A DNA stretch of 64,000 nt. Origin: an uncultured Pelagibacteraceae bacterium (GTDB lineage: Bacteria > Pseudomonadota > Alphaproteobacteria > Pelagibacterales > Pelagibacteraceae). A model generated the notes under the pieces. The model searched no databases. It was not told where the DNA came from and worked only from the letters and a program-made list of their open reading frames with translations. The position numbers and the translations under genes are program-made. Below, piece after piece: positions 1 to 8,029 of the stretch. The stretch lies in the NCBI GenBank assembly GCA_902594405.1, contig CACJMB010000002.1:62001-126000 (forward strand), written 5' to 3'. Numbering within the stretch: the first letter of the stretch is position 1; the number at the start of each line of letters is the position of its first letter.

Positions 1-1
1 T

Positions 2-1033
2 ATTAAGCTTGCAAGTTTGATTGAAATGGCGATAGGAGCAGCTGTTGGTGCAATTACTTTTTCTGGTTCTGTTATAGCTTTTTTAAAATTACAAGGAATA
101 ATGTCAGGTGCACCTATAACATTTAAAGGTCAGCACATATTAAATGCTTTATTGTTAATATCAATTGTAATATTAACAATTTACCTTTGTTCAACTCAAT
201 CATCTAATTTATTTTGGATTTTAATAGCAGTTTCTTTTTTAATTGGATTTTTAATTATTATTCCTATTGGTGGTGCAGATATGCCAGTTGTAATTTCAAT
301 GTTGAATTCTTATTCAGGCTGGGCTGCAGCTGGAATTGGATTTACTTTGGAAAACACAGCCTTAATTATTACAGGTGCATTGGTTGGATCATCTGGTGCG
401 ATACTTTCATATATAATGTGTAAAGGAATGAATAGATCATTCTTTAATGTTATCTTAGGTGGTTTTGGTGCTACAGACCAAACTTCTGGAAGTCAAAACA
501 AGGAACAAAGACCAGTAAAAAGTGGTAATGCAGATGATGCAGCTTTTTTAATGAAAAATGCATCTTCAGTTATAATTGTTCCAGGGTATGGTATGGCAGT
601 AGCACAAGCACAGCATGCTTTAAGAGAAATGGTGGATACACTAAAGAAGAATGATATAAAAGTATCTTACGCTATTCATCCAGTTGCTGGGCGAATGCCA
701 GGACATATGAATGTTTTGTTGGCTGAAGCAAATGTTCCATATGATGAAGTATTTGAATTGGAAGAAATAAATAATGATTTTGCAAATGCAGATGTTGCAT
801 TTGTGATCGGTGCAAATGATGTTACTAATCCTGTAGCAAAAACAGATCCTCAAAGTCCAATTTATGGAATGCCAGTTTTAGATGTAGAGAAATGTAAGTC
901 AGTATTGTTTGTAAAAAGAAGCTTATCACCAGGATATGCAGGAATTGACAATGATCTTTTTTATAAGGAAAATACTTTGATGTTGTTTGCAGATGCAAAA
1001 AAAATGACAGAGGATATTACTAAGAATTTGTAG
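2..1033 (+). CDS. pntB: NAD(P) transhydrogenase subunit beta, PntB (5' end outside window)
   Basis: Inner-membrane proton-translocating transhydrogenase, beta subunit, which couples proton entry to hydride transfer from NADH to NADP+. The reading frame is open to the left edge, so roughly the first quarter of a normal ~460-residue PntB is missing; the TTG at 17 is not the real start. The visible N-terminal part has several hydrophobic helices. It is followed by the soluble NADP-binding domain III with the family motif [12 protein letters not shown] (window position about 580-610) and the [18 protein letters not shown] stretch. The C-terminal end is intact. pntA is expected just upstream. It supplies NADPH and sits next to a transaldolase gene 5 nt downstream. 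Confidence 0.96.
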   Translation: MKLASLIEMAIGAAVGAITFSGSVIAFLKLQGIMSGAPITFKGQHILNALLLISIVILTIYLCSTQSSNLFWILIAVSFLIGFLIIIPIGGADMPVVISMLNSYSGWAAAGIGFTLENTALIITGALVGSSGAILSYIMCKGMNRSFFNVILGGFGATDQTSGSQNKEQRPVKSGNADDAAFLMKNASSVIIVPGYGMAVAQAQHALREMVDTLKKNDIKVSYAIHPVAGRMPGHMNVLLAEANVPYDEVFELEEINNDFANADVAFVIGANDVTNPVAKTDPQSPIYGMPVLDVEKCKSVLFVKRSLSPGYAGIDNDLFYKENTLMLFADAKKMTEDITKNL

Positions 1034-1038
1034 ATCAT

Positions 1039-1737
1039 ATGAATACAAAAATTTTTTGTGACATTGCAGGCATATCCTCAATAAAAAAATTCAATAAAAA
1101 ATCAATTGTAAAAGGATTTACCACCAATCCAAGTTTAATGAGAAAAGCTGGTGCAAAAGATTATAAATCTTATTGTAAACAAATACTTAAAGTTTGTGGA
1201 AACAAACCTATTTCTTTTGAGGTATTTGCTGACAATCAAGATTCTATGATTGAGCAAGGCAGAAAAATTAATAGTTGGGGTAAAAATGTGTATGTAAAAG
1301 TTCCAGTAGTTAATTCAAAAAATAAGTTTACAGGAAATGTAATTAAAGAACTTAATAATAAAAATATTAAGTTGAATATAACCGCTGTATATACAGCTAA
1401 ACAAACTGCAAAAATACTTAAAGTAATAAATAAAAAAACAAAAGTGATAATATCAATTTTTGCTGGAAGAGCAGGAGACACTGGAAAAGATCCAATCCCT
1501 GAATTTGTCAAAAGTATAAAATTAGCAAAAAATTATAAAAATGTAGAAATCTTATGGGCTAGTGTAAGAGAACCGTATAATTATTTGCAAGCTAAACAAT
1601 TGGGCTGCCATATAATTACTATTCCTCCAGCCGTAATTGAGAAAATAGAAAAATTTGGAAAATCATTCAATCAACTAACTATAGAAACAGTCAAAGCTTT
1701 TCTAGTAGATAGCAAAAAATCTAATTTTAAAATATAA
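1039..1737 (+). CDS. tal: Small transaldolase (TalC/FSA-like subfamily)
   Basis: Transaldolase-family TIM-barrel enzyme of 232 residues, the short form resembling microbial TalC and fructose-6-phosphate aldolase rather than the ~320-residue classical TalB. The Schiff-base lysine is K87 in VYVKVPV, the early catalytic-site Asp is D8, and the FTTNPSL motif is at residues 27-33. GRAGDTGKDP lies near residue 140 and a WASVREP stretch near 173. It would interconvert sedoheptulose-7-P/GAP and erythrose-4-P/F6P in the cytoplasm, or act as an F6P aldolase; sequence alone does not decide. It lies 5 nt after pntB, so it is likely co-transcribed. It converges on the initiator tRNA gene. Confidence 0.9.
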   Translation: MNTKIFCDIAGISSIKKFNKKSIVKGFTTNPSLMRKAGAKDYKSYCKQILKVCGNKPISFEVFADNQDSMIEQGRKINSWGKNVYVKVPVVNSKNKFTGNVIKELNNKNIKLNITAVYTAKQTAKILKVINKKTKVIISIFAGRAGDTGKDPIPEFVKSIKLAKNYKNVEILWASVREPYNYLQAKQLGCHIITIPPAVIEKIEKFGKSFNQLTIETVKAFLVDSKKSNFKI

Positions 1738-1743
1738 CTAAAT

Positions 1744-1820
<77 letters not shown>

Positions 1821-1824
1821 GTAT

Positions 1825-2031
1825 TTAAATTCTATTTTTTAGCTTATTTAATTTCTTAACTCTTTTAATATTTTCTTGAAGTATTCTCTTTTTCTTTTCT
1901 GATGGTTTTTCATAAGTATTCTTTAATTTAATAACCTTAAAGAAACCATCTCTTTGAAGTTTTCTTTTTAAAACCCTCAAAGCTTGTTCAATATTATTAT
2001 CTTTAACTTCTATCTTAATAACTACCTCCAA
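1825..2031 (-). CDS. rpsU: 30S ribosomal protein S21 (start codon uncertain, probably ATT at 2019)
   Basis: Small-subunit protein S21, recognised by the VKDNNIEQALRVLKRKL segment and the basic C-terminal tail. The longest frame begins with TTG at 2031 (68 residues). That start has no upstream Shine-Dalgarno; instead a perfect GGAGG occupies 2029-2025, inside codons 1-3. Five nt after it is an ATT codon (2019-2017). Starting there gives a 64-residue protein beginning MKIEVKDNN, which lines up with the usual alphaproteobacterial S21 start (M-x-V-x-V-R-D-N-N). I infer ATT initiation but give the longest frame as coordinates. It is probably in one operon with trcR (51 nt upstream) and tRNA-fMet. 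Confidence 0.92.
   Translation of the reverse strand: MEVVIKIEVKDNNIEQALRVLKRKLQRDGFFKVIKLKNTYEKPSEKKKRILQENIKRVKKLNKLKNRI
2020..2031 (-). promoter_or_regulatory. Shine-Dalgarno GGAGG deciding the rpsU start
   Basis: GGAGG at 2029-2025 (minus strand) is one of the few strong Shine-Dalgarno sequences in the window. The 5-nt spacer TAGTT leads to ATT at 2019. No ATG, GTG or TTG lies at a usable distance downstream of it in the rpsU frame; the GTT at 2022 is only 2 nt away and is not a start codon. This favours ATT as the initiation codon. Confidence 0.55.
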
Positions 2032-2082
2032 AAAAGCGCTTAAATAACACTTTTATAAATCTATGTCTATTAATTTTATTCA

Positions 2083-2664
2083 TTATACAGATGCTTGGGT
2101 TGATTTATTTTGTTTTTCTTTTTCCTTTTTTTCTCTTTTTATTCTTCTTTCAGCTTTTTCAACAGCCTCAACCAAATCTTTTTGAGTGAATAAATTTAAA
2201 GCAACAGGATCTTTTGGATTTAAATTATTATAATTCCAATAACTTTTATTTCTTATTGATGTCACAGAATTTTTAGTAATGCCAACCAACTTGGCTATTT
2301 GGGAATCTTTTAATATATTGTGTTGTTTAATTAGCCATAAAGCAGAGTCGGGTTTATCTTGTCTTTTTGATAGAGGAATATATTTCTTTATTTTTTTATC
2401 GTTATTTGAGATTTCAATATCACTACTCTTAAGATTTAAAGGTCTATTCTCGTCTTTTGATGATAGTTCAATTTCCTCTCTTGAAAGTTGACCAGATATA
2501 ATGGGATTATATGCTTTAATACCCTTTGCTACTTCACCGTCTGCAATTCCTTGTATTTCAACTTCATGAAGTTTGCAAAAATCTGCTATTTGTTTGAAAG
2601 TTAATGTGGTATTTTCTACTAACCATACGGCAGTTGCCATTGGCATTAAAGGTGCGTTTGACAT
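2083..2664 (-). CDS. trcR: DUF1013 family cell-cycle transcriptional regulator TrcR
   Basis: A 193-residue DUF1013 protein, a family largely confined to alphaproteobacteria. The Caulobacter member TrcR is described as an essential cell-cycle transcriptional regulator associated with RNA polymerase. The N-terminus has the conserved PMATAVWLVENT motif (residues 8-19) followed by FKQIADFC, a helix-turn-helix-like segment. A second similar unit, ALWLIKQHNILKDSQIAKLVG, follows near residue 105. The C-terminus is a charged Lys/Glu helix. The start ATG directly abuts the rpmE stop codon, so the two are translationally coupled. The regulatory role here is inferred from the family only. Confidence 0.88.
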   Translation of the reverse strand: MSNAPLMPMATAVWLVENTTLTFKQIADFCKLHEVEIQGIADGEVAKGIKAYNPIISGQLSREEIELSSKDENRPLNLKSSDIEISNNDKKIKKYIPLSKRQDKPDSALWLIKQHNILKDSQIAKLVGITKNSVTSIRNKSYWNYNNLNPKDPVALNLFTQKDLVEAVEKAERRIKREKKEKEKQNKSTQASV

Positions 2665-2895
2665 TTAGCTATTTTTTTCTGATTTAAAATTTTGGAATTT
2701 TTTATTAAATTTACTTATTCTACCTTTATCCATTAATTTTTGCTTTCCACCAGTCCAAGCTGCATGAGATTTAGGGTCTATCTCTAATTTTAATATATCG
2801 CCCTCAGCACCCCAAGTTGATTTTGTTTCAAATTGAGTGCCATCTGTCATCTCAACCTTAATAGTGTGATAGTTTGGATGTATGTCTTTTTTCAT
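2665..2895 (-). CDS. rpmE: 50S ribosomal protein L31
   Basis: Large-subunit protein L31, 76 residues, beginning [10 protein letters not shown] as is typical of the family, with [16 protein letters not shown] and [11 protein letters not shown]. It has none of the CxxC cysteines of the zinc-binding L31 form, so it should be zinc-independent. The ATG has no Shine-Dalgarno. A promoter-like sequence ends 7 nt before it, so translation may start on a leaderless mRNA. First gene of a probable rpmE-trcR-rpsU-tRNA-fMet unit. Confidence 0.96.
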   Translation of the reverse strand: MKKDIHPNYHTIKVEMTDGTQFETKSTWGAEGDILKLEIDPKSHAAWTGGKQKLMDKGRISKFNKKFQNFKSEKNS

Positions 2896-2902
2896 ATCGA
2901 GA

Positions 2903-2930
2903 CTTATAGCAAAAGAAACTTAGAACACAA
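2903..2930 (-). promoter_or_regulatory. Candidate promoter for rpmE operon
   Basis: On the minus strand TTGTGT (2930-2925), a 16-nt spacer and TATAAG (2908-2903) resemble a housekeeping promoter. The -10 box ends 7 nt before the rpmE ATG, so transcription would begin at or next to the start codon. Called by eye in AT-rich DNA. Confidence 0.45.
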
Positions 2931-3671
2931 TTAAAAGTTCTTTAAATTTTTAAGCATTTTATCATTAATTGCACCACTTGATGCTCGAATATCAATATTA
3001 TTATGATCGAATTTATCTAAATCATTAACTATCCCGCCTGCCTCCTCTACTAACAAGGCTCCTGCTGCTACGTCCCAAATATTAATTTTATTATGAAAAA
3101 AACCATCTAATCTACCTGAAGCTACATAAGCCAAGTCTAAAGCTGCACATCCGCTGTATCTCATATTCAAATTGCTGAATTTGACTCCTTCATGATTACT
3201 AGAAAATAAACATTCATCTATTAAGTTTTTATTTGATACTCGTAATCTTTGATTATTTAGATAAGCTCCTTTATTTTTTTCTGCATAAAACATTTCATCC
3301 TTAATAGGATCATAAATTAAACCACTAATTATCTCTTTTTTAGATTCAAGTGCCAAACAAATTGCAAAATGAGGAATGCCATGTAAAAAATTTGTTGTAC
3401 CATCTATAGGATCGATAATCCAAATATTATCTTTATCTTTGTTTTCAATTGAACCAACTTCCTCTGATAAAAAAGAATAATTTTTTTTTGTTTTAGAAAG
3501 TTCTTCAATTAGAATTTTTTCAACATGTTTGTCAGTTTTTGTAACAAAATCTCGGGGTCCTTTTTTAGATACTTGTAGTTTCTCAACTTCTCCAAAATCT
3601 CTTATCACAGACTTTGAGGCTTTTTCAGCTGCTTTGATCATAATGTTTAAATTTGAGGATATAGAGATCAT
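2931..3671 (-). CDS. suhB: Inositol-1-monophosphatase family protein (SuhB)
   Basis: Mg2+-dependent, Li+-sensitive phosphatase fold. Metal-site motifs are WIIDPIDGTTNFLHG (residues about 82-96), an upstream EEVGS, and the C-terminal IWDVAAGALLVEEAGG. In the family it dephosphorylates inositol-1-phosphate or related sugar phosphates, and SuhB also has an rRNA-transcription role in E. coli. I start it at the ATG at 3671 (246 residues, MISISS), which leaves 1 nt after efp; an upstream ATG at 3710 would force a 38-nt overlap and adds a non-conserved tail. Last gene of the tkt-to-suhB operon. Confidence 0.92.
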   Translation of the reverse strand: MISISSNLNIMIKAAEKASKSVIRDFGEVEKLQVSKKGPRDFVTKTDKHVEKILIEELSKTKKNYSFLSEEVGSIENKDKDNIWIIDPIDGTTNFLHGIPHFAICLALESKKEIISGLIYDPIKDEMFYAEKNKGAYLNNQRLRVSNKNLIDECLFSSNHEGVKFSNLNMRYSGCAALDLAYVASGRLDGFFHNKINIWDVAAGALLVEEAGGIVNDLDKFDHNNIDIRASSGAINDKMLKNLKNF

Positions 3672-3672
3672 T

Positions 3673-4233
3673 TTAGATTTTTTTAATGTATTCAAAATTC
3701 CTAGTATCAACTACGACTTCATCACCCGCTTCAATAAATGGAGGAACTTGAATATTTAAACCATTATCAAGAGTTGCTGGTTTGTAAGATGATGACACAG
3801 TTTGTCCTTTAAGGGCTGCATCAGTAGTTTCAATTTTACAATGTACTTGGTTGGGTAATTCAATTGATAACGGGTTTTCATTATAAAAATTTACAGAAAC
3901 TTGTAGGTTTTCAGTTAAAAATTTACCCTTATCGCCTACAGTTTCTTTTTTTATTTGTATTTGTTCAAATGTTTTTGGTTCCATAAAAAAATAATTAGTT
4001 TCATCACTATAAAGATAATTGAAAGTCGTTTCCTCCAATGATGCTTTTTCTACCGTTTCACTTGATCTAAATCTTTCATTTAACTTTGTATTTTTGTTTA
4101 AGCTTTTCATTTCAACTTGAGCAAACGCACCACCTTTTCCTGGTTTCACATGTTGGGTTTTCAAAACTTGCCATAAGTCATTTTTATATTCTAAGAGCAT
4201 TCCAACTCTTATTTCTCCTGCATTAATTTTCAT
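3673..4233 (-). CDS. efp: Translation elongation factor P
   Basis: EF-P (186 residues) binds ribosomes stalled on polyproline and stimulates peptide bond formation. It shows the three-barrel layout: N-terminal KOW-like domain starting MKINAGEIRVGMLLEY, the domain I tip loop KPGKGGAF (residues about 31-38) with the conserved Lys that is modified in many bacteria (K34 by position), and the C-terminal signature near the IQVPPFIEAGDEVVVDT stretch. The start overlaps the thiE stop as ATGA. It is the fifth-to-last position of a metabolic operon, an unusual but tight placement. Confidence 0.97.
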   Translation of the reverse strand: MKINAGEIRVGMLLEYKNDLWQVLKTQHVKPGKGGAFAQVEMKSLNKNTKLNERFRSSETVEKASLEETTFNYLYSDETNYFFMEPKTFEQIQIKKETVGDKGKFLTENLQVSVNFYNENPLSIELPNQVHCKIETTDAALKGQTVSSSYKPATLDNGLNIQVPPFIEAGDEVVVDTRNFEYIKKI

Positions 4234-4844
4234 TTTAATCTTTCTATAGCTTGCAAAGGTTTATATTTTTTATTTTTCCAAATGTAGCCTGAGATAGCTA
4301 AAAAATTGGCATTATTCAATAATAGATTTTTATAATTAACAGCATTAATTCCACCAATAGCTACTGTTGGAGTTTTTGTAAATTTTTTAACTTTATTTAA
4401 AATCTTTATAGAGGCTACATGCTTAGTTTTTTTAGTTTTAGATTGATTAAAAGCACCAAAGGCAATGTAATCAGCCTTAGCTTTAATGGCTTTTTTTGCT
4501 AAATTTATGGAATTATGACAAGTAATTCCTATAATTTTTTTACCAAGTATTTTTTTTGCTATGTTAATATTCATATCTTTTTGACCTAGATGGCAACCAT
4601 CTGCGTCTAATTTTAAAGCAAGATAAGGATCATCGTTAATAATAAATTTTACTTTATTTTTTTTACAAATATTCTTAATTTTTTTTCCAATTATAATTTT
4701 CTTTTTAAGAGAATAACTTTTAAGTCTAAGTTGAAAAAAACTTACTTTTTTTGTTTTTAGAACTAATTTTAGATTGTTGTAGAAAGAATTGAGTATTTTG
4801 TTAGGAGAAATAAGGTAAATAAATTTTTTTTTATTTATTTTCAA
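4230..4844 (-). CDS. thiE: Thiamine-phosphate synthase (ThiE/TenI superfamily)
   Basis: A 204-residue TIM-barrel protein that joins HMP-pyrophosphate to thiazole phosphate to make thiamine phosphate. ThiE landmarks are present: FQLRLK, FIINDDPYLA, DGCHLGQKD, GITCHNS, YIAFGAFNQSKTKK (with the Thr-Lys pair) and PTVAIGGI. TenI, a paralogue with a different reaction, is the main alternative, but the conserved phosphate- and Mg-binding residues favour ThiE. The start is TTG at 4844, without a Shine-Dalgarno and inside the last codons of fba (14-nt overlap), so it probably depends on translational coupling. The partner kinase gene thiD is at 23.8 kb. Confidence 0.85.
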   Translation of the reverse strand: MKINKKKFIYLISPNKILNSFYNNLKLVLKTKKVSFFQLRLKSYSLKKKIIIGKKIKNICKKNKVKFIINDDPYLALKLDADGCHLGQKDMNINIAKKILGKKIIGITCHNSINLAKKAIKAKADYIAFGAFNQSKTKKTKHVASIKILNKVKKFTKTPTVAIGGINAVNYKNLLLNNANFLAISGYIWKNKKYKPLQAIERLK

Positions 4845-5841
4845 GTTCGCTAGACCATTTTCCTTGAGCAGCTAAGGTGCACATTTTAGCTCTATGATTA
4901 AAAGTATTTTGAGTTGCCTCTACATTTTTAATATCATTAGACCAAACTTTTAAAGCACTTTGTTGAAGAGCTCTTCCATATGAATAGGTCATTATAAAAT
5001 TAGTATTGTTGTTTTTATTTATTAAATTTAAATTTTCTGTAGCCTCAATTTCAGATTGCCCTCCAGATAAAAAAGCTATCCCAGGAACTTCATTGGGTAC
5101 ACAATTTTTAAGGCATTCCAACGTTTTGATAGAAACTTCTTCACTAGAAATTTTATTTTCTGTTAGGCTGCCAGACAAAATCATATTTGGTTTTAATATT
5201 ATTCCTGATAGATCAACTTTATGTAAAATTAGTTCCTCAAAACACTTTTTAATTACCTCTGATGTTTTAGTTAAACAAACTTCAGCAGAATGATTTCCAT
5301 CCATCAATACCTCAGGTTCTACAATTGGAACCATTCCACTTTCTTGAACTAGTGCAGAGTACCTAGCAAGTGCATGAGCGTTACTGTTAATTGCTAGTTC
5401 GCTTGGATATTTTTCGCCAATAGAATAGACGCCTCTCCATTTTGCAAATCTTGCTCCAAGATCATAATATTTTTTTAATCTATCTCTAAGGCCATCTAAT
5501 CCTTCTGTAATTTTTTCTTTTGGGGAATTTGCTAAATCTTTCGCACCAGTATCAACTTTAATTCCAGGAACTGCATCTGAGCTAGATATTAAATCTGGTA
5601 TTGATTTTCCTGTACTCGAAATTTGATTTATGGTTTCATCGTAAAGAATAACACCACCTATGCAATCTTTCATTCCATCTGATGAAAAAAGAATTTCTCT
5701 GAAGGAAAGTCTATTTTCTTGGGTTGATTTTACTTTTACTGCCTCAAGTCTTTTTGTCATAGTTCCATTGCTCTCATCAGCCGCAAGTATACCTTTGCCG
5801 TTGGAAATTATTTTAAGTGCAATTTTATTTAATTCAGACAT
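4831..5841 (-). CDS. fba: Fructose-bisphosphate aldolase, class I
   Basis: Class I (Schiff-base) aldolase, 336 residues. The N-terminal GKGILAADESNGTMTKRL is characteristic, the Schiff-base lysine is in GIILKPNM (residue about 217), and the C-terminal LSGGQSEIEA and SYGRALQQSALKVW stretches match the animal/plant-type class I family. It cleaves or condenses F1,6BP from DHAP and GAP in the cytoplasm. It starts 1 nt after pgk ends and overlaps thiE. The operon context (tkt-gap-pgk-fba) points to gluconeogenesis and pentose-phosphate metabolism. Confidence 0.97.
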   Translation of the reverse strand: MSELNKIALKIISNGKGILAADESNGTMTKRLEAVKVKSTQENRLSFREILFSSDGMKDCIGGVILYDETINQISSTGKSIPDLISSSDAVPGIKVDTGAKDLANSPKEKITEGLDGLRDRLKKYYDLGARFAKWRGVYSIGEKYPSELAINSNAHALARYSALVQESGMVPIVEPEVLMDGNHSAEVCLTKTSEVIKKCFEELILHKVDLSGIILKPNMILSGSLTENKISSEEVSIKTLECLKNCVPNEVPGIAFLSGGQSEIEATENLNLINKNNNTNFIMTYSYGRALQQSALKVWSNDIKNVEATQNTFNHRAKMCTLAAQGKWSSELENK

Positions 5842-5842
5842 T

Positions 5843-7021
5843 TTAATTTAATGCGGTTATACCAGGAAGGTTTTTACCTTCAAGATATTCTAAAAAAGCT
5901 CCACCTGCAGTTGAAACAAAATTGAATTCATTAACTACATTTAAATTATTTAATAAAGAAACTGTGTCCCCACCACCAGCAACTGAAAAAATTTTGTTTG
6001 CCTTATTATTTTCAATTATTTTTTTTGCTATTTGATTACTTCCGTAAGCAAAATTTGGATTTTCAAAATATCCTGCGGGTCCATTCCAAAGTATAGTTTT
6101 ACTGTTATCAATAATTTTCGTTATTTTATCAATAGTTTTTGGACCAATATCTAATATCATTTCATCAGATAATACTTCGTTCAACTCTTTATTTTGAGGA
6201 GATCCATTTAAATCTTTAGATACAATTACATCTTCTGGACAGATTATTTTACATTTTTCTTTTTTTGAAAGAGAGATGATTTCTTCAACTATTTTATTAC
6301 AATTTTTTTCTTTGATAGATTTTCCAACATTATTACCAAAATATTCTATAAAATTATTAGCCATACCCCCAACGATTATAATATTATCAAATTTAGGAAT
6401 TAAATTTTTAATAACATTAATTTTAGTTGAAATTTTAGATCCCCCAATAATACAAGTAATTGGTCTGGTAATTTCAGAAGTTATTTTATTAAGTGCATTC
6501 ACTTCTAAGTCTAGCTGTAACCCAGAAAACGAGGGTAAGAATTTTGGAATTTCATAAATCGAGGCATGAGCTCTGTGAGAACAAGAGAAAGCGTCATTTA
6601 CATATATGTCTCCAAGATTTGACAGCTGTTCAGCAAACTTTTTGTCATTTTGTTCTTCTTCTGAATAAAATCGAATATTTTCTAAAATAAAAATATCTTC
6701 ATTGTAGTTACTGAAGAAATTTTTATTTTTTATTTCTTTAATATTTTCGTTAATAAGTTTTACTTTTTTTCTTAATTTATTTTGCAATTCTTCACAAATT
6801 GGTTTTAGGGAGAGCTCTTCAACAATTTTACCTTTTGGTCTTCCAACATGAGATAAAATTATAATTTTAGCTTTTTCTTTAATCAAAAAATTTAATGTAG
6901 GAAGAATTTTATCGATTCTTGTTGTGTCTGTTATCTTGTCTCTTTTCAAAGGGACATTCAAATCTAGCCTTAATAATATTTTCTTATTGTTTAGATTTTT
7001 TTCGTTTATAATACTTCTCAT
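5843..7021 (-). CDS. pgk: Phosphoglycerate kinase
   Basis: PGK of 392 residues, standard length. The N-terminal substrate domain carries LLRLDLNVPL and ILSHVGRPKG; the FSCSHRAHAS segment near residue 165 is the usual substrate-binding region. The C-terminal nucleotide domain has WNGPAGYFE and the Gly-rich SVAGGGDTVSLL. It interconverts 1,3-bisphosphoglycerate and 3-phosphoglycerate with ADP/ATP. Its ATG overlaps the gap stop codon by one base (TAATG), so it is translationally coupled. Confidence 0.98.
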   Translation of the reverse strand: MRSIINEKNLNNKKILLRLDLNVPLKRDKITDTTRIDKILPTLNFLIKEKAKIIILSHVGRPKGKIVEELSLKPICEELQNKLRKKVKLINENIKEIKNKNFFSNYNEDIFILENIRFYSEEEQNDKKFAEQLSNLGDIYVNDAFSCSHRAHASIYEIPKFLPSFSGLQLDLEVNALNKITSEITRPITCIIGGSKISTKINVIKNLIPKFDNIIIVGGMANNFIEYFGNNVGKSIKEKNCNKIVEEIISLSKKEKCKIICPEDVIVSKDLNGSPQNKELNEVLSDEMILDIGPKTIDKITKIIDNSKTILWNGPAGYFENPNFAYGSNQIAKKIIENNKANKIFSVAGGGDTVSLLNNLNVVNEFNFVSTAGGAFLEYLEGKNLPGITALN

Positions 7022-8028
7022 TAAGAGATTTTATGCAAAGTTTCAGCAATATCACACATTCTATTAGAAAAGCCCCACTCATTATCATACCAGGCTGTTA
7101 TTTTACCCATATTACTTCCAACTACATTTGTTAAAGAAGCATCTACTATTGCAGAAGCAGGATGATGATTAAAATCTATAGATACTAATTTTTCATGAGT
7201 AACTTCCAAGATGTTTTTTAATTTATTTTTTGATGCTTGTTCAAAAGCATCATTAATTTTTTTTATATTAATATCTTTTTTTGTACAAAAAACTAATTCA
7301 ACAAGAGAAACATTAGGAGTGGGCACCCTCATCGCAACACCTTCTAGCTTCCCTTTTAAGTTTGGTATTATTTCTCCTATTGCTTTCGAAGCTCCTGTTG
7401 AGGTAGGAACTATTGATTGACTAGCAGATCTTGCTCTTCTTTGATCTTTGTGTGAATTATCTAAAATTCTCTGATCGCTAGTAAATGCATGAATTGTAGT
7501 CATAAAACCTTTTTCAATTTCAAATTTTTCATCAAGAACACTGGTTACTGGCGCTAGACAATTGGTTGTGCACGAAGCTGCAGATATTATTTTATCCTCT
7601 TTAGTAATTATATTTTCATTAACACCAAATACTATTGTTTTATCAGCATTTTTACATGGAGCAGAAACGATCACCTTTTTTGCACCATTTTCTATATGAG
7701 CAAGAAGTTTTTCTTTAGAATTAAATTTTCCAGTACATTCGAAAACATAATCAACATCATGTTTTTTCCAATTTATGTTTTCAATTTTTGTTTCTTGAGA
7801 AAATGTAATTTTATTTTTATTAATTATTAAATGATTTTGATCATTATCTAAATCAGCGTTTAATTTTCCATGTATAGAATCATATTTGATTAATTTAGAT
7901 GTAGTTTCTGAATTTGATCTGTTATTTATATGATTAATTTTTAAATTTTTATTTTTACTTTCGACAATTGATCTAACAACCATACGACCAATCCGTCCCA
8001 TTCCATTAATTCCAATTTTAATTGTCAT
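7021..8028 (-). CDS. gap: Glyceraldehyde-3-phosphate dehydrogenase
   Basis: GAPDH of 335 residues. The Rossmann start is IGINGMGRIGR. The catalytic C153 lies in SAASCTTNCLAP. The phosphate-site segment is near DQRRARSASQSIVPTSTGA, and the C-terminal WYDNEWGFSNRM is conserved. In strictly NAD-specific enzymes a conserved Asp (the D of the AIND motif) contacts the adenosine ribose; here the aligned residue is N36 in HINNRS. This may relax NAD/NADP preference, which would suit a biosynthetic direction; that is an inference. It lies between tkt (1-nt gap) and pgk (1-nt overlap). Confidence 0.97.
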   Translation of the reverse strand: MTIKIGINGMGRIGRMVVRSIVESKNKNLKINHINNRSNSETTSKLIKYDSIHGKLNADLDNDQNHLIINKNKITFSQETKIENINWKKHDVDYVFECTGKFNSKEKLLAHIENGAKKVIVSAPCKNADKTIVFGVNENIITKEDKIISAASCTTNCLAPVTSVLDEKFEIEKGFMTTIHAFTSDQRILDNSHKDQRRARSASQSIVPTSTGASKAIGEIIPNLKGKLEGVAMRVPTPNVSLVELVFCTKKDINIKKINDAFEQASKNKLKNILEVTHEKLVSIDFNHHPASAIVDASLTNVVGSNMGKITAWYDNEWGFSNRMCDIAETLHKIS

Positions 8029-8029
8029 T

